This document shows positions 7,995 to 16,756 of a stretch of 64,000 nucleotides of DNA, one piece after another. Origin of the DNA: Candidatus Poribacteria bacterium (GTDB lineage Bacteria > Poribacteria > WGA-4E > WGA-3G); contig JAJECN010000031.1 in assembly GCA_022821965.1 (NCBI GenBank), forward strand, positions 1 through 64,000, written 5' to 3'. A program made the position numbers and the translations under genes. The first letter of the stretch is position 1. Each line of letters opens with the position of its first letter. Below the pieces are notes generated by a model that worked only from the letters and a program-made list of their open reading frames with translations, searched no databases and was not told where the DNA came from.

Positions 7995-9978
7995 GAGGTT
8001 CCTCCTTCTTTTGCCAATTAGAGTAGAAAATAACAATACTCGCGAGGACGACTATTCCATGAATCCACACGAACTGCATGCCGGTCGGTAGAAAAAAGAG
8101 AATGAGTGCAGCAATAAACAGAATGCCGCGCGTCCATAGCGTCAACCTGTTAAAGATATAACCAGCGATCGCAGCCGCAAAGATAACCGTCCCAACCAAC
8201 GTTAGTGAGAAATTCCCTAAAACTGTCCATACTTCTGGCGTACGACCATCCCCGCTCAACCAGAGTAACGCCGGTCGCAATACAAACACGTAAGGCAGCG
8301 CAAAACCGACAAGCGCGAATCTGAACGCAGCGAATCCCGTTGCCATTATTCCCGAACCCGCGATGGCAGCTGCAGCATACGCCGCCAAGGCGACAGGTGG
8401 GGTTACCATCGACATCATTCCGAAATAGAAAATGAAAAAATGCGCTGCGAGCGGAACGACACCCAAATCCAGAAGCACGGGACCCACCAAAATAGCCATC
8501 AATAGATAACAAACCGATGAAGGCAATCCCATCCCCAGAATAATCGTCGAAATCATCAGAAAGAACAACGCTAACATCAGATTCGTAGACGCAATCGGCA
8601 AAAGTGTTGAGGGCAGCTTGCTACCGATCCCTGTTAGCGTTACCACACCCAAGATGATACCGACACACGCTGCAGCTGCAATCAGGGACACACCGCTCTG
8701 CGCAGCGTTTTCCATCGCCTTTGAAATCCCCGAAATTCCGACGCGGGTTTTAGAATGAAAGAGACCCACAACCAATACAACTAACAGACTCCAACTCACC
8801 GCCCGGAAGGGTGTAGCATCCATTCGCAGGAAAACAATCAGTGTGATAAACGCCGTGAAAAAGACGACCCCTTGCATCTTAGGAAGTTTGTCCGTAGACG
8901 CACGCGTTTGATCACTTTCTCGCTCCTGATTCTCGTCCGTAACATCGACATCCGGGGCACTATCCGACGCAGCGTTCCCGATATGTTTCGCCAAAAAATG
9001 CACCATACACAACATCGCCACATAGTAAAGGATTGCTGGTAGCAATGCAGCTGTAATAATCTCAGAATACGTAACAGCAGGCTCTACGATTTCGAGCATC
9101 ATATACGCCCCTGCTCCCATAATCGGCGGTACCAACGCGCCACCAGAACTCGCAGCGGCTTCAATACCTCCCGCCATCGCCGGTTGGAACCCAGCACGTC
9201 GCATCAACGGAATCGTAAACGTACCCGTCGTTGCAGTGTTCGCAACAGCGGAACCAGATAGCGATCCCATCATACCGCTGCCCAACACCGCGACCTTTGC
9301 AGGCGCACCCGCACTTGAACCAAAAACGCGCCTCGCCAAATCTAAAACATAACCTGTTGCCCCCGTGCGTTCCAATAACGTACCAAACAACACAAAAAGA
9401 AAAACATACGTGAACATCACCCGCAGCGCGACACCAAATGTGCCTTGACTGTGTAAAAACGTCTGGCTGACAATCCGTTGAATAGAATACCCGCGATGCG
9501 GGAATAATCCATCCGGCATAAACTGTCCAAAGCCAGCGTAAAGAAGAAACGCGAGCGAGAGCAGCGGAAGCGTCACACCGATAGAACGGCGCGTCCCCTC
9601 TAAAATCAAGATAAGTCCAAACCCGCCAACCACATAATCCAATAGCCGCTCCACTCCCGCCCGGTCCCCGAGGGACTTATCATCCAACCAGAACGCTCGG
9701 AAGATCGGTTCCGTTTGACCGACAACATAACCGAAACAGACAATCACACCGACTATCAGCACAAAATCAAGTGCTTGAAAAACAGGAGTGTCCGCAAAAC
9801 GTGAGTGAACAGGGTATTTCAAAAACACCACTATTAACCCCAGCATCGCGAAGAACGCCAACTCAGATTGCGGTGCAAGCTGCGGATAGTTAACCTCGAT
9901 TAAAATAAAGAGGCATAACAGCACCGAAACTACAAGAAAGATGTTATCCTTTAACTTTTGTATCAATAGATTAACCAA
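7978..9978 (-). CDS. TRAP transporter fused permease (DctQM-type)
   Basis: This 666-residue, very hydrophobic protein resembles fused 4TM-12TM permeases of tripartite ATP-independent transporters. The signature GSAVANTATTGTFTIPLMRR, with FQPAMAGGIEAAASSGGALVPPIMGAGA, lies near the middle, and LGMGLPSSVCYLLMAILVGP comes later. A hydrophilic loop (about residues 345-380) separates the halves of the M domain. Translation appears to start at TTG 9976-9978, since no ATG fits. A TAXI or DctP-type binding protein is expected for activity, but none is in this window. It overlaps the DUF3311-like start by 17 bases, implying translational coupling. Confidence 0.9.
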   Translation of the reverse strand: MVNLLIQKLKDNIFLVVSVLLCLFILIEVNYPQLAPQSELAFFAMLGLIVVFLKYPVHSRFADTPVFQALDFVLIVGVIVCFGYVVGQTEPIFRAFWLDDKSLGDRAGVERLLDYVVGGFGLILILEGTRRSIGVTLPLLSLAFLLYAGFGQFMPDGLFPHRGYSIQRIVSQTFLHSQGTFGVALRVMFTYVFLFVLFGTLLERTGATGYVLDLARRVFGSSAGAPAKVAVLGSGMMGSLSGSAVANTATTGTFTIPLMRRAGFQPAMAGGIEAAASSGGALVPPIMGAGAYMMLEIVEPAVTYSEIITAALLPAILYYVAMLCMVHFLAKHIGNAASDSAPDVDVTDENQERESDQTRASTDKLPKMQGVVFFTAFITLIVFLRMDATPFRAVSWSLLVVLVVGLFHSKTRVGISGISKAMENAAQSGVSLIAAAACVGIILGVVTLTGIGSKLPSTLLPIASTNLMLALFFLMISTIILGMGLPSSVCYLLMAILVGPVLLDLGVVPLAAHFFIFYFGMMSMVTPPVALAAYAAAAIAGSGIMATGFAAFRFALVGFALPYVFVLRPALLWLSGDGRTPEVWTVLGNFSLTLVGTVIFAAAIAGYIFNRLTLWTRGILFIAALILFFLPTGMQFVWIHGIVVLASIVIFYSNWQKKEEPHEEPS

Positions 9979-10163
9979 TTCTGCTTTTTGGGTTTGCTGG
10001 TGTGGTTTGAACTTCCACCTATTTTCAAAGCGAATAACGGGATACCCTAAATCTCTTTAAGTTTAGCAAGAAACAAGAGGTAAATCAAGGGAAAAGAGGT
10101 AGCACTGCCCACTCGCGATGGACCAAATGTTTCATTGTGCGCCCGAAAACCGAGCTCTGCTTA

Positions 10164-11048
10164 CTACGAAAAGGTTCGGAATTGTCCAGTCACATTAATT
10201 TTTTTCCCAAAAGAGAAGAGCATCGTAACGTTGGATGTCCTTTCAAGTGAACAACCGATAGAACGAAGCGGTTTCTCATATCTGCTTTCCTCGCAAGTCT
10301 CCCATATCAGTGGTGCGGAAATCGTTGCCTGCAGTGATTTGATAACTTCCATCGGATTTTGACCTGGCACAATCGGGTCACAAATTAATCCGTGTGGATA
10401 ACCTTCTAACGGTTCAGACCATTCAGACCATTCCGCGTAGCCAATAATATCTCCCTTGCTACGCAATACACGGTACTCGTTTAAATTGGACTGATCTACT
10501 TTCACGGCCCCCGGTTTCCACCAGACTCGGAAATTTTGTCTTGCCCATCTTTCATCCAATTGACGTAAGATACTTAAATCTTCAAGATGCGTGCTCATCC
10601 ACTTGAATCGAGAAGCATCGGAACTTGGTAAAAGTCGCGCTCGTAATTCCCTACCCACTTCCTGATATCCCACTTTCTGATACAATTGACGTGCCTCCTC
10701 CGTATCGGTATCAAGAACACTTCCGCGATAGTCTTTGCTTTCAAAGTATGTGTGCACTTCTTGCATCAGGCGGGTTGCAATGCCTCGTCGGCGCATGTCC
10801 AAGGCAACAAACACACCTGTAACTGTGCCGAATTTCTGGATCTTTCCTTCAATAAAAAGTGAAGTGGATTCACCCATCACATGTCCAACAACTCTTTCAC
10901 CGAGAAATGCCAAACGAATCCCTTCAGGTTCAAGGTCTGCATCGCCAAATTTATGCCGGAACCAGTCTTCGTTGGTATTAGGTAGAAACGCCAAGATAGC
11001 GTCATCATCGCCGGGCTGCCAATGTCTGTAAACGATTGTATTGCGCAT
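10164..11048 (-). CDS. GNAT-family N-acetyltransferase
   Basis: The 294-residue protein has a GNAT domain in its N-terminal half. VTGVFVALDMRRRGIATRLMQ contains the acetyl-CoA-binding R-R-x-G-I-A motif, and LDTDTEEARQLYQKVGYQEVGR is the C-terminal GNAT segment. The second half (about residues 150-294) has no clear family match and may be a second, degenerate GNAT fold. AAAGGAG lies 5 bases before the ATG, which fixes the start. It should acetylate an amine; the substrate is unknown. Element 1 lies upstream. Confidence 0.82.
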   Translation of the reverse strand: MRNTIVYRHWQPGDDDAILAFLPNTNEDWFRHKFGDADLEPEGIRLAFLGERVVGHVMGESTSLFIEGKIQKFGTVTGVFVALDMRRRGIATRLMQEVHTYFESKDYRGSVLDTDTEEARQLYQKVGYQEVGRELRARLLPSSDASRFKWMSTHLEDLSILRQLDERWARQNFRVWWKPGAVKVDQSNLNEYRVLRSKGDIIGYAEWSEWSEPLEGYPHGLICDPIVPGQNPMEVIKSLQATISAPLIWETCEESRYEKPLRSIGCSLERTSNVTMLFSFGKKINVTGQFRTFS

Positions 11049-11237
11049 ACGTCTCCTTTCGTGTAAATCACATCTGACAAAACAGATGTCCCCCTTGAAG
11101 TAACCACATAACGCGCGGTACTTAAGGGGTCCTGTCAGCGTATATTAAGAGGTTCAAGTTTATGGAAATTGCCCAGCAGAGCAACGGGAACAGTGAAAGG
11201 GCAGTGGAATAAGACTAATTTTAAGAAGTTAACACTG

Positions 11238-12539
11238 TCAACTACCCAAGCCTAAAGACTTGGGCTTGTCGCCAAACAACGTGAGTTGTGTTGCATTCTG
11301 CAAGTCCAAATCTCGTGCTTCGTTGGTGTTTCTCGTTTCAGTGAGGGTGGTAACCCACCGCTCTCCACGAAAGGCAGCAGCTGCCTTAAAAAGTATATTT
11401 CGTGCAGCGTTGTGGTCTCGGTCTAAAGCCGTGCCACAAGACTGACACTTAAAAGTTCGTATCGCCAGCGAAAGTTTCTTTGGCGATTTCTGACCGCAGT
11501 AGGAGCAAGTTTGTGAGGTATTCTTGGGATCGACTTTATGGAAGTGGAAACCGTCTCTTTCGGCTATGTTTCCACACCACGTAAAGAAGGTTGCCCAAGA
11601 CGCATCGGAAATGCTCTTGCTGAGGTGTCTGTTCTTTACCATATTGGATACACCTAAATCTTCTACCACTAAGACATTATTTTCCTTATGATGGTAGAGT
11701 TTGTAGACGAGTTTACCGATAAAGTCTTTACGCCTGTTGGCAGTTCGCTCATGGTGTAGGGTAAGTTTGTGTTGTTGTTTCTTTCTACGGTTAGAACCTA
11801 ACTTTTTACGCGATAGGTCTTTAGAGTGTTTTCGGAGGAGTCCTTCAGCTTGACGATACCAGCGCGGGTTATTTTCCTTTTCACCTTCGGAAGTCGTCAA
11901 ATAGTGCGTTGTGCCAACGTCAACAGCGATCGCATCTGTCGGTTCAACTTTCGGGGTATCGGGGAGTTCACAGGTAATATGAACATACCACCCCGACGCT
12001 TTTTTCACGAGCGACACTTCTTTCGGATCGCCTTGCAGCGGGCGGTGCATGTAGATTTTGACTTCGCCAAGTTTCGGCACTTTCAAGCGGTCATGTTTCC
12101 ATGCTGTTTCTCGGATCGGGTTTTCGCGGACGCGTATCGTCTGTTTATCAGTCTCTTTTGTCTTTTTCCGAACGACTTTGGTATATTTGCGGAGACTCCA
12201 AGTCAGAGAACGCACACGCTTTTTGTAGCGAGGATACCCTTTTTTCGCAGCTCCGTTCTTACAACGCCTGCGAAAATTCGTGAATGCCTTATCGTTTCTC
12301 CGTAGGGCGTGGTTCTGAAAATCTTGTGGCACTTCTCGGAAATCGTCATACTTCTCACGCGCGGCTCTTAGGAGGTGCTGCTGGTCATTTAGGGAAACAA
12401 AAGCACCTTCCGTCTCATACGCAACAAGCCTATCGTGGCGCGCAGAGTTCTGAAGGTCGCAAAGATGGTCAAACCAGTGTAGTAATGTTGTCTCCTGTGT
12501 ACGCGTCGGATACACAGGATATTTGAAAGTCAATCTCAT
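11238..12539 (-). CDS. tnpB: TnpB, RNA-guided RuvC-like nuclease of an IS605-type element
   Basis: The 433-residue protein has an N-terminal helix-turn-helix-like region (FKYPVYPTRTQETTL), then a RuvC-like nuclease. Catalytic residues appear intact: D207 in AIAVDVGTTHYL, E293 in LVVEDLGVSNM and D375 in LDRDHNAARNI. A zinc ribbon has Cys pairs at 345/348 (CSYC) and 365/368 (CQSC). TnpB proteins are known to cut DNA using an RNA from the element's 3' end, which here should span the end of the gene and the 11245-11264 hairpin. Translation begins at ATG 12537-12539, just downstream of a structured leader. Confidence 0.93.
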   Translation of the reverse strand: MRLTFKYPVYPTRTQETTLLHWFDHLCDLQNSARHDRLVAYETEGAFVSLNDQQHLLRAAREKYDDFREVPQDFQNHALRRNDKAFTNFRRRCKNGAAKKGYPRYKKRVRSLTWSLRKYTKVVRKKTKETDKQTIRVRENPIRETAWKHDRLKVPKLGEVKIYMHRPLQGDPKEVSLVKKASGWYVHITCELPDTPKVEPTDAIAVDVGTTHYLTTSEGEKENNPRWYRQAEGLLRKHSKDLSRKKLGSNRRKKQQHKLTLHHERTANRRKDFIGKLVYKLYHHKENNVLVVEDLGVSNMVKNRHLSKSISDASWATFFTWCGNIAERDGFHFHKVDPKNTSQTCSYCGQKSPKKLSLAIRTFKCQSCGTALDRDHNAARNILFKAAAAFRGERWVTTLTETRNTNEARDLDLQNATQLTLFGDKPKSLGLGS

Positions 12540-12550
12540 GGTATATCAGG

Positions 12551-12630
12551 TATCAGGTTTTTATCTCCTAACGAGTGAGAGGCAGACACATTGTCAAGCG
12601 ACAATGCTCGTTATGTCTGCCAACCTGATA
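12551..12630 (-). promoter_or_regulatory. Structured leader upstream of tnpB 1
   Basis: Nested inverted repeats are exact. The outer stem is 12551-12559 with 12622-12630 (TATCAGGTT / AACCTGATA). The next is 12581-12588 with 12614-12621 (GGCAGACA / TGTCTGCC). The apical stem is 12589-12595 with 12600-12606 around an AAGC loop (GCTT in the tnpB sense). In addition 12570-12575 (AACGAG) pairs with 12607-12612 (CTCGTT), which crosses the second stem and would form a pseudoknot. The same layout, with different bases, precedes the other tnpB. Confidence 0.7.
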
Positions 12631-12767
12631 CGCTAAGTATACCACATTTGCAGACCAAAGTCAAATATGTTTCAACGCTTGGGTCTCATTCACAATGGCG
12701 ATTTTTCCTCCCAACGCTAAAGCATTGGGATTCCAAAACCGATAATTCTCTTGAACATGAAAAAATC

Positions 12768-14036
12768 TTAACTCTCGGCTCGGAGGGCATCAATAGGCGA
12801 AAGTCGTGCCGCCCGCATCGCAGGATAAACTCCAAAACCAACACCCATAAGAATTGAAAAGATAACGGAGATCAGGACCCAATGCCCAGAGAGAACAACG
12901 GGCCACTCTGGCACAACTGGAACGATCCGGACAGCGAGGCGTGTCATGCCGTGCGCTGCGAACCATCCACCCGCAATTCCGAAAAGTGTACCACAGAAAC
13001 AGAGACATATCGATTCCGTCAAAAATTGCCAGAAAATGTGAACCTGTCTCGCACCAACCGATTTCCGTAAGCCAATCTCTCTCGTTTTCTCGCCCACGGA
13101 AACAAGACACATATTCATAATACCGATACCACCCACAAACAGCGAGAAACTTGCGATACTTCCCAACGCGATTTTTATCATCTTTTGCGTGTGCGCAAGC
13201 CGCTGAATATTACCTTTCGGTATCCAATAACCGATAAAGTCATCTTTCCCCCGGTGTCTCTTACGCAGAACATGTTTGATCGAATCAATGACCCTATAAA
13301 CATCAGCATCTTTTCTAAAAAAGATAACCAATCTGTCAACGTAGGGGTTGCCTATAAGCCGCTGTTGACGCGTTGTCAGCGGGACACAAACGCTATCATC
13401 TAAAGAACGCCAAGAACTGAGACTACGACCTTTTGCTTTCATTACCCCGACAACACGTAGTCTTACCGAGGGATTCCGCCAAGAAAACCGTACCTTTACC
13501 TCTTGTCCGATGGGAGAAATGTTTCCGAACAACTCACTGGCAATACTGGCACCCAAGACACAGACCTGCGTTGCGTTTTCAATATCGTTCTCGGAGAGAA
13601 ACCTACCTTCTTGAAGCTCCCAGCGCATACCGAGGGCATAGTCTGCGGTGACACCTTCAAAATGCGGACCCGGTTGGCTGCCATATTGGCTACTAACGAG
13701 GTGGGGCCGGAATCTTTCATTTTTCGGCAAAACAAATAAGACATCCGGGCATTCCGCTTCAATCGCATGAGCGTCCGCAAGCGTATACCGTTCAGTTGTC
13801 CGCCGCACGAGCCCTCGACGCTTCCAAACGGTACTCCGGGTCCACAATTGGACTTGGTTGGCACCACCAAGTTTTTCAAGGTCTTTAACGATGAGGCGTT
13901 TAGCACCATCGCCGATAGCCATCATGCACAGCACACTCGCAATCCCGATAAGAATACCGAGAATAGACAACCCAGCACGCAATCGGTTTCGAGAAAGATG
14001 TAAGATGCCTGCAACAACGACATCACGGATTTTCAT
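12768..14036 (-). CDS. MacB-like ABC transporter permease (FtsX domain)
   Basis: The protein of about 422 residues starts at ATG 14034-14036 (MKIRDVVVAGILHLSRNRLRAGLS). It has the N-terminal membrane helix LGILIGIASVLCMMAIGDGAK, a large periplasmic MacB-PCD-like domain, and three C-terminal helices with IMNMCLVSVGEKTREIGLRKSVGAR, the FtsX signature, ending YPAMRAARLSPIDALR. The frame stays open for 86 more codons upstream, but those lie in a repeat (14092-14321) and are not part of the family. No ATP-binding subunit is adjacent, so the partner is encoded elsewhere. Members export peptides, lipoproteins or drugs. Confidence 0.88.
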   Translation of the reverse strand: MKIRDVVVAGILHLSRNRLRAGLSILGILIGIASVLCMMAIGDGAKRLIVKDLEKLGGANQVQLWTRSTVWKRRGLVRRTTERYTLADAHAIEAECPDVLFVLPKNERFRPHLVSSQYGSQPGPHFEGVTADYALGMRWELQEGRFLSENDIENATQVCVLGASIASELFGNISPIGQEVKVRFSWRNPSVRLRVVGVMKAKGRSLSSWRSLDDSVCVPLTTRQQRLIGNPYVDRLVIFFRKDADVYRVIDSIKHVLRKRHRGKDDFIGYWIPKGNIQRLAHTQKMIKIALGSIASFSLFVGGIGIMNMCLVSVGEKTREIGLRKSVGARQVHIFWQFLTESICLCFCGTLFGIAGGWFAAHGMTRLAVRIVPVVPEWPVVLSGHWVLISVIFSILMGVGFGVYPAMRAARLSPIDALRAES

Positions 14037-14091
14037 TTTGTAGAGGCTGTGTTGGTTTCCTGTGTTCCTTGCACCATAGGCTGTTAGCAAT

Positions 14092-14321
14092 GTAGGTTGG
14101 GTTGAACGGATCACCTCAGAAGGCTTGTCTATCAAAAAACACTGCTTGCCTTGGGCAACTAACGGTCTCAAGAGACCGAGTGAAACCCAACGATTTTCCG
14201 ATAAGGTTTCCCATATGACGTTGGGTTTCACTATGTTTTTGGAACATAAACGGACATATTCGATTTGATGCGTCTTTGAGGGACGACATCGCATTTTTTA
14301 TCCCCGTTCAACCCAACCTAC
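14092..14321. repeat. Repeat element with 18-bp perfect terminal inverted repeats
   Basis: GTAGGTTGGGTTGAACGG (14092-14109) is the exact reverse complement of 14304-14321. Inside, GTGAAACCCAACG near 14180 and GTTGGGTTTCAC near 14221 form a second inverted pair. At 230 bp with no gene, it looks like a MITE or palindromic repeat. It extends the permease reading frame upstream by chance. Confidence 0.75.
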
Positions 14322-14424
14322 GGTGATACTTAAATCTCTTATCGAACTCACGTTAGACTTAAAGAGGGAAATATTTGGGAAAAAGGTTTAAGAAAATGCA
14401 AAAGATGGGAAAAAGCGGTTTCCT

Positions 14425-14513
14425 GTAGGTTGGGTTGAGCGGTAAAGACCAAGACTACCCAAATTTCACCTTTCCATAAAACCGCGAGCGACATAGATAC
14501 AGCGAAACCCAAC
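14425..14513. repeat. Second, shorter copy of the GTAGGTTGGGTTGA repeat
   Basis: The left end GTAGGTTGGGTTGAGCGG matches the 14092 terminus with one change. The right part GCGAAACCCAAC resembles that element's internal motif. It is probably a truncated relative. Confidence 0.55.
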
Positions 14514-14542
14514 AAATTTTTTACCAAATTTTCGTGTATTTG

Positions 14543-14551
14543 TGGTATACT
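14543..14551 (+). promoter_or_regulatory. Extended -10 promoter for the proline-rich lipoprotein
   Basis: TGGTATACT fits the extended -10 form (TG-n-TATAAT). The gene starts 64 bases downstream. No good -35 box is seen. Confidence 0.45.
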
Positions 14552-14615
14552 CTTAGGTAGAAACCTTCATGCATTCCATTTGAAAAGTCTCAATCATTGA
14601 AAAAAGGAGAGTATC

Positions 14616-15173
14616 ATGAAATGCTTAGTTTCGCTCATTGCTCTGATTACTCTACTCGGTTGTGGAAGCGATTCAAACCTTATAACGCCCGATCCCGCAA
14701 TGGATATGGAACAACCCGCTGAAAGAAATGAGTCACCGGTCGTGGAGGCTCTACCAGTGCCTCCTGATGTCGTCGCCGAAATACTCAATCAGGACCCACC
14801 AATAATACGCGTCTTAGACCCCGACGCTATCGCCCAAATACTCAATCAGGATCCACCAGTGCCCCCGGATGTCGTCGCTGAAATACTCAATCAGGACCCA
14901 CCAATAATACACGTTTTAGACCCTGACGCTATCGCCCAAATACTCAATCAGGACCCACCAGAGGTGCCAGTATTAGAACCCCCTGAGGTGCCCGATATTA
15001 TTATCGCTGAAGTACTCGAGAATCCGCCAAAGATACACGTCTTAAAACCACCCGAAATTGCCGAGATTGTCATTGAAATCCAGAACAATGAGGACCCACC
15101 AGTGATAATAGTGATAAACCCTCCCGAGCGTATGCCTGAACCACCGAACGGGGATCCGCCGCCTGACGAGTAG
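14616..15173 (+). CDS. Proline-rich repeat lipoprotein
   Basis: The 185-residue protein has a lipoprotein signal (LIALITLLGC). The rest is a low-complexity acidic chain built from recurring units: PPDVVAEILNQDPPI, then VLDPDAIAQILNQDPP, repeated twice almost exactly, followed by degenerate copies (EPPEVPDIIIAEVLENPP, KPPEIAEIVIEIQNNEDPP). Regularly spaced double prolines with I/V-rich intervals suggest an extended, rod-like surface or periplasmic spacer. AAAAAGGAG precedes the ATG. No family is recognised. Two more lipoprotein genes follow on the same strand. Confidence 0.8.
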   Translation: MKCLVSLIALITLLGCGSDSNLITPDPAMDMEQPAERNESPVVEALPVPPDVVAEILNQDPPIIRVLDPDAIAQILNQDPPVPPDVVAEILNQDPPIIHVLDPDAIAQILNQDPPEVPVLEPPEVPDIIIAEVLENPPKIHVLKPPEIAEIVIEIQNNEDPPVIIVINPPERMPEPPNGDPPPDE

Positions 15174-15348
15174 TCGCGGCAGAACCAGCAGAGGATAAAA
15201 AAACATCCTCGATTTAGATTAAAACCCAAGTCGGGAATTTTGGCATGTGCAGTAAAATCCGTGCCGAAGTTTCCGACTTGCTTCTGAAAGCCCTCAGATT
15301 TTACGGACAGGCTCCAGATTACTTTCCGCTGCATGGAGGAGATTTCTT

Positions 15349-15876
15349 GTGAAATTCTCGCTATATTTCTCTTGCTTGTCAATTGTGTGTATCATTGCTT
15401 GTACAAGCTGCGGTTCTAAACGTTATGAGAATATACCGCAGGATCCCATACTGCTTCAGGCGAAAGTAGACGCTGAATCGGATGCCAAACACGATGTCAA
15501 TTTACTGGCTTATTTTGGAGCAGGCATGAGTGCTCCTCTCTCCGCAGGGATGTGTGCTTTGATGACTGGATGTATTGCTGACTTGCACTTTGGACAGAGT
15601 CAACCCGAACCTTCATATATAATCGCTGCAATGAGTGCTGCAACGGTTTTCAGTCTGCTGACACGATATTATATCCGTCTCCATCCACCGAATCCGCCAC
15701 CTGAAAGATTGATCGGAAAATCGCCTGAATACGTCAAGCTTTACGCCGATGCTTATCGGGCGAAAATGCGATCATATCAAATTAAATCAGGTGCCGCAGG
15801 ATCCATTTTCGGTTGCCTGACCCTAACCGGTGGGACCATTATTATTGTTGTCGGTGTGGTTGGTATAGACGAGTAA
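15349..15876 (+). CDS. Putative lipoprotein with two membrane segments
   Basis: Start is GTG 15349, with GGAGG 8 bases upstream. The 175-residue product has a lipoprotein-like signal (SIVCIIACTSC). Hydrophobic stretches follow around FGAGMSAPLSAGMCALMTGC, IIAAMSAATVFSLL and GSIFGCLTLTGGTIIIVVGVV. A short region SPEYVKLYADAYRAKMRSYQ resembles the linker of small Gly-rich membrane proteins. No family is recognised. Confidence 0.65.
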   Translation: MKFSLYFSCLSIVCIIACTSCGSKRYENIPQDPILLQAKVDAESDAKHDVNLLAYFGAGMSAPLSAGMCALMTGCIADLHFGQSQPEPSYIIAAMSAATVFSLLTRYYIRLHPPNPPPERLIGKSPEYVKLYADAYRAKMRSYQIKSGAAGSIFGCLTLTGGTIIIVVGVVGIDE

Positions 15877-15958
15877 AAAACAAATGCATAAATCTATCGC
15901 ATTGTGAGTATCGACAATACACCAGCCCAAATGGAGATCGTCAAGATTGGAGCATTTC

Positions 15959-16465
15959 ATGACTTTATTCACGAGAAAGTATCAAATGTGTGTGTTAGCC
16001 GTTTCTTGTTTGGCTATCACCATCCTATCTTCATGCGGCGATTTGCAAGACGAAACACCTGATCCCGAAACACTCGACCTCTTTGAAGTGTTTTTTCGCT
16101 ATAAATTTCAAAATAATGCCTCTGCACAAAAACAAGAAGCCGAGGCGTATTTCTTGGAAATTGAGGGAGAAGACCCTTCGCCCGAATTTCTTGCGCGATT
16201 TAAGGGACACTCCCCACCCGTAAAGAAGGGGTCGGAATTTGTAATGGGGAGCGGTATCGTGATTGAAGAAGAAACTCCAACGGCGGGGAATGGTCTTCTA
16301 TTCCGAATTGATAGTCATAGATGGATTAGTGTGTTTAGAAATTGTGTTAAAATTTCTGGCGGATACTCTGAAGGCGAACTTAGCGCGTCTTGGGCTTCAT
16401 ACATCTGGGTGAGAAGAAATGGGAAGTGGGAATTGGAATTTATTGGTGTCAGAGCAATCGCATAA
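15959..16465 (+). CDS. Putative lipoprotein of unknown function
   Basis: ATG 15959 has GGAG 7 bases upstream and is preferred over the TTG at 15947. The product of about 168 residues starts with a lipoprotein signal (VLAVSCLAITILSSC). The remainder ends YIWVRRNGKWELEFIGVRAIA, which resembles the last strands of NTF2-like folds. An acidic spacer EDPSPEF sits in the middle. It is the third lipoprotein gene in a row on this strand. Confidence 0.65.
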   Translation: MTLFTRKYQMCVLAVSCLAITILSSCGDLQDETPDPETLDLFEVFFRYKFQNNASAQKQEAEAYFLEIEGEDPSPEFLARFKGHSPPVKKGSEFVMGSGIVIEEETPTAGNGLLFRIDSHRWISVFRNCVKISGGYSEGELSASWASYIWVRRNGKWELEFIGVRAIA

Positions 16466-16523
16466 AACAGTATGCGACAACTACTTGCAAACTCTTACTC
16501 AGAAGAAGACAACTCGTTATAAT

Positions 16524-16560
16524 ACCCACAAGCTAAAGCATGGAATCTCCTGCCCGAAGA
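16524..16560. repeat. Solo remnant of an IS200/IS605-type left end
   Basis: ACCCACAAGCTAAAGCATGG and CTGCCCGAAGA resemble, in order, the end of element 2 at 25508-25540 (hairpin with CTAAAGCACGGGG, then CTGCCCGAAAA). There is no tnpB next to it. Confidence 0.5.
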
Positions 16561-16641
16561 TTGATGAGCGACACACCTGATAAATGGTTATCAATTTATT
16601 TTATAGTAAATTCCAAAAATAAATACACACTTTCAACCCCC

Positions 16642-16727
16642 GGTAGGTGCGGTTTTGCGGCGTACTCACCTGCCCCCCTGATAAGGGGGGATAAAGGGGG
16701 GTTGCGATCTGCATTCCTAACCACACC
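16642..16727. repeat. Short palindromic repeat with G/C-run core
   Basis: Imperfect ends GGTGCGGTTTTG (16646) and CCTAACCACACC (16716) are inverted. The core CCCCCCTGATAAGGGGGG is a strong hairpin, similar to the core of the 41929-42045 element. No gene is seen in 16466-16756. Confidence 0.5.
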
Positions 16728-16756
16728 GATGCTGAGTGTCCAAGTAATTACAGAAT

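Larger units (their letters stand above)
11238..12735 (-). mobile_element. IS200/IS605-type element 1 carrying only tnpB
   Basis: The gene is bracketed by small hairpins with a shared core. One is at 11245-11264 (CCCAAG...CTTGGG), inside the last codons of tnpB. The other is at 12709-12730 (TCCCAA-CGC-TAAA-GCA-TTGGGA). Both contain the CTAAAG loop core (CTTTAG on the other strand), as expected of subterminal hairpins recognised by a TnpA transposase in trans. No tnpA is present. Exact cleavage sites are not resolved. Confidence 0.75.

Noticed and set aside
14037-14294. N-terminal extension of the MacB-like permease
   Set aside because: It lies mostly in a repeat element and has no counterpart in the family; ATG 14034-14036 gives the typical start.
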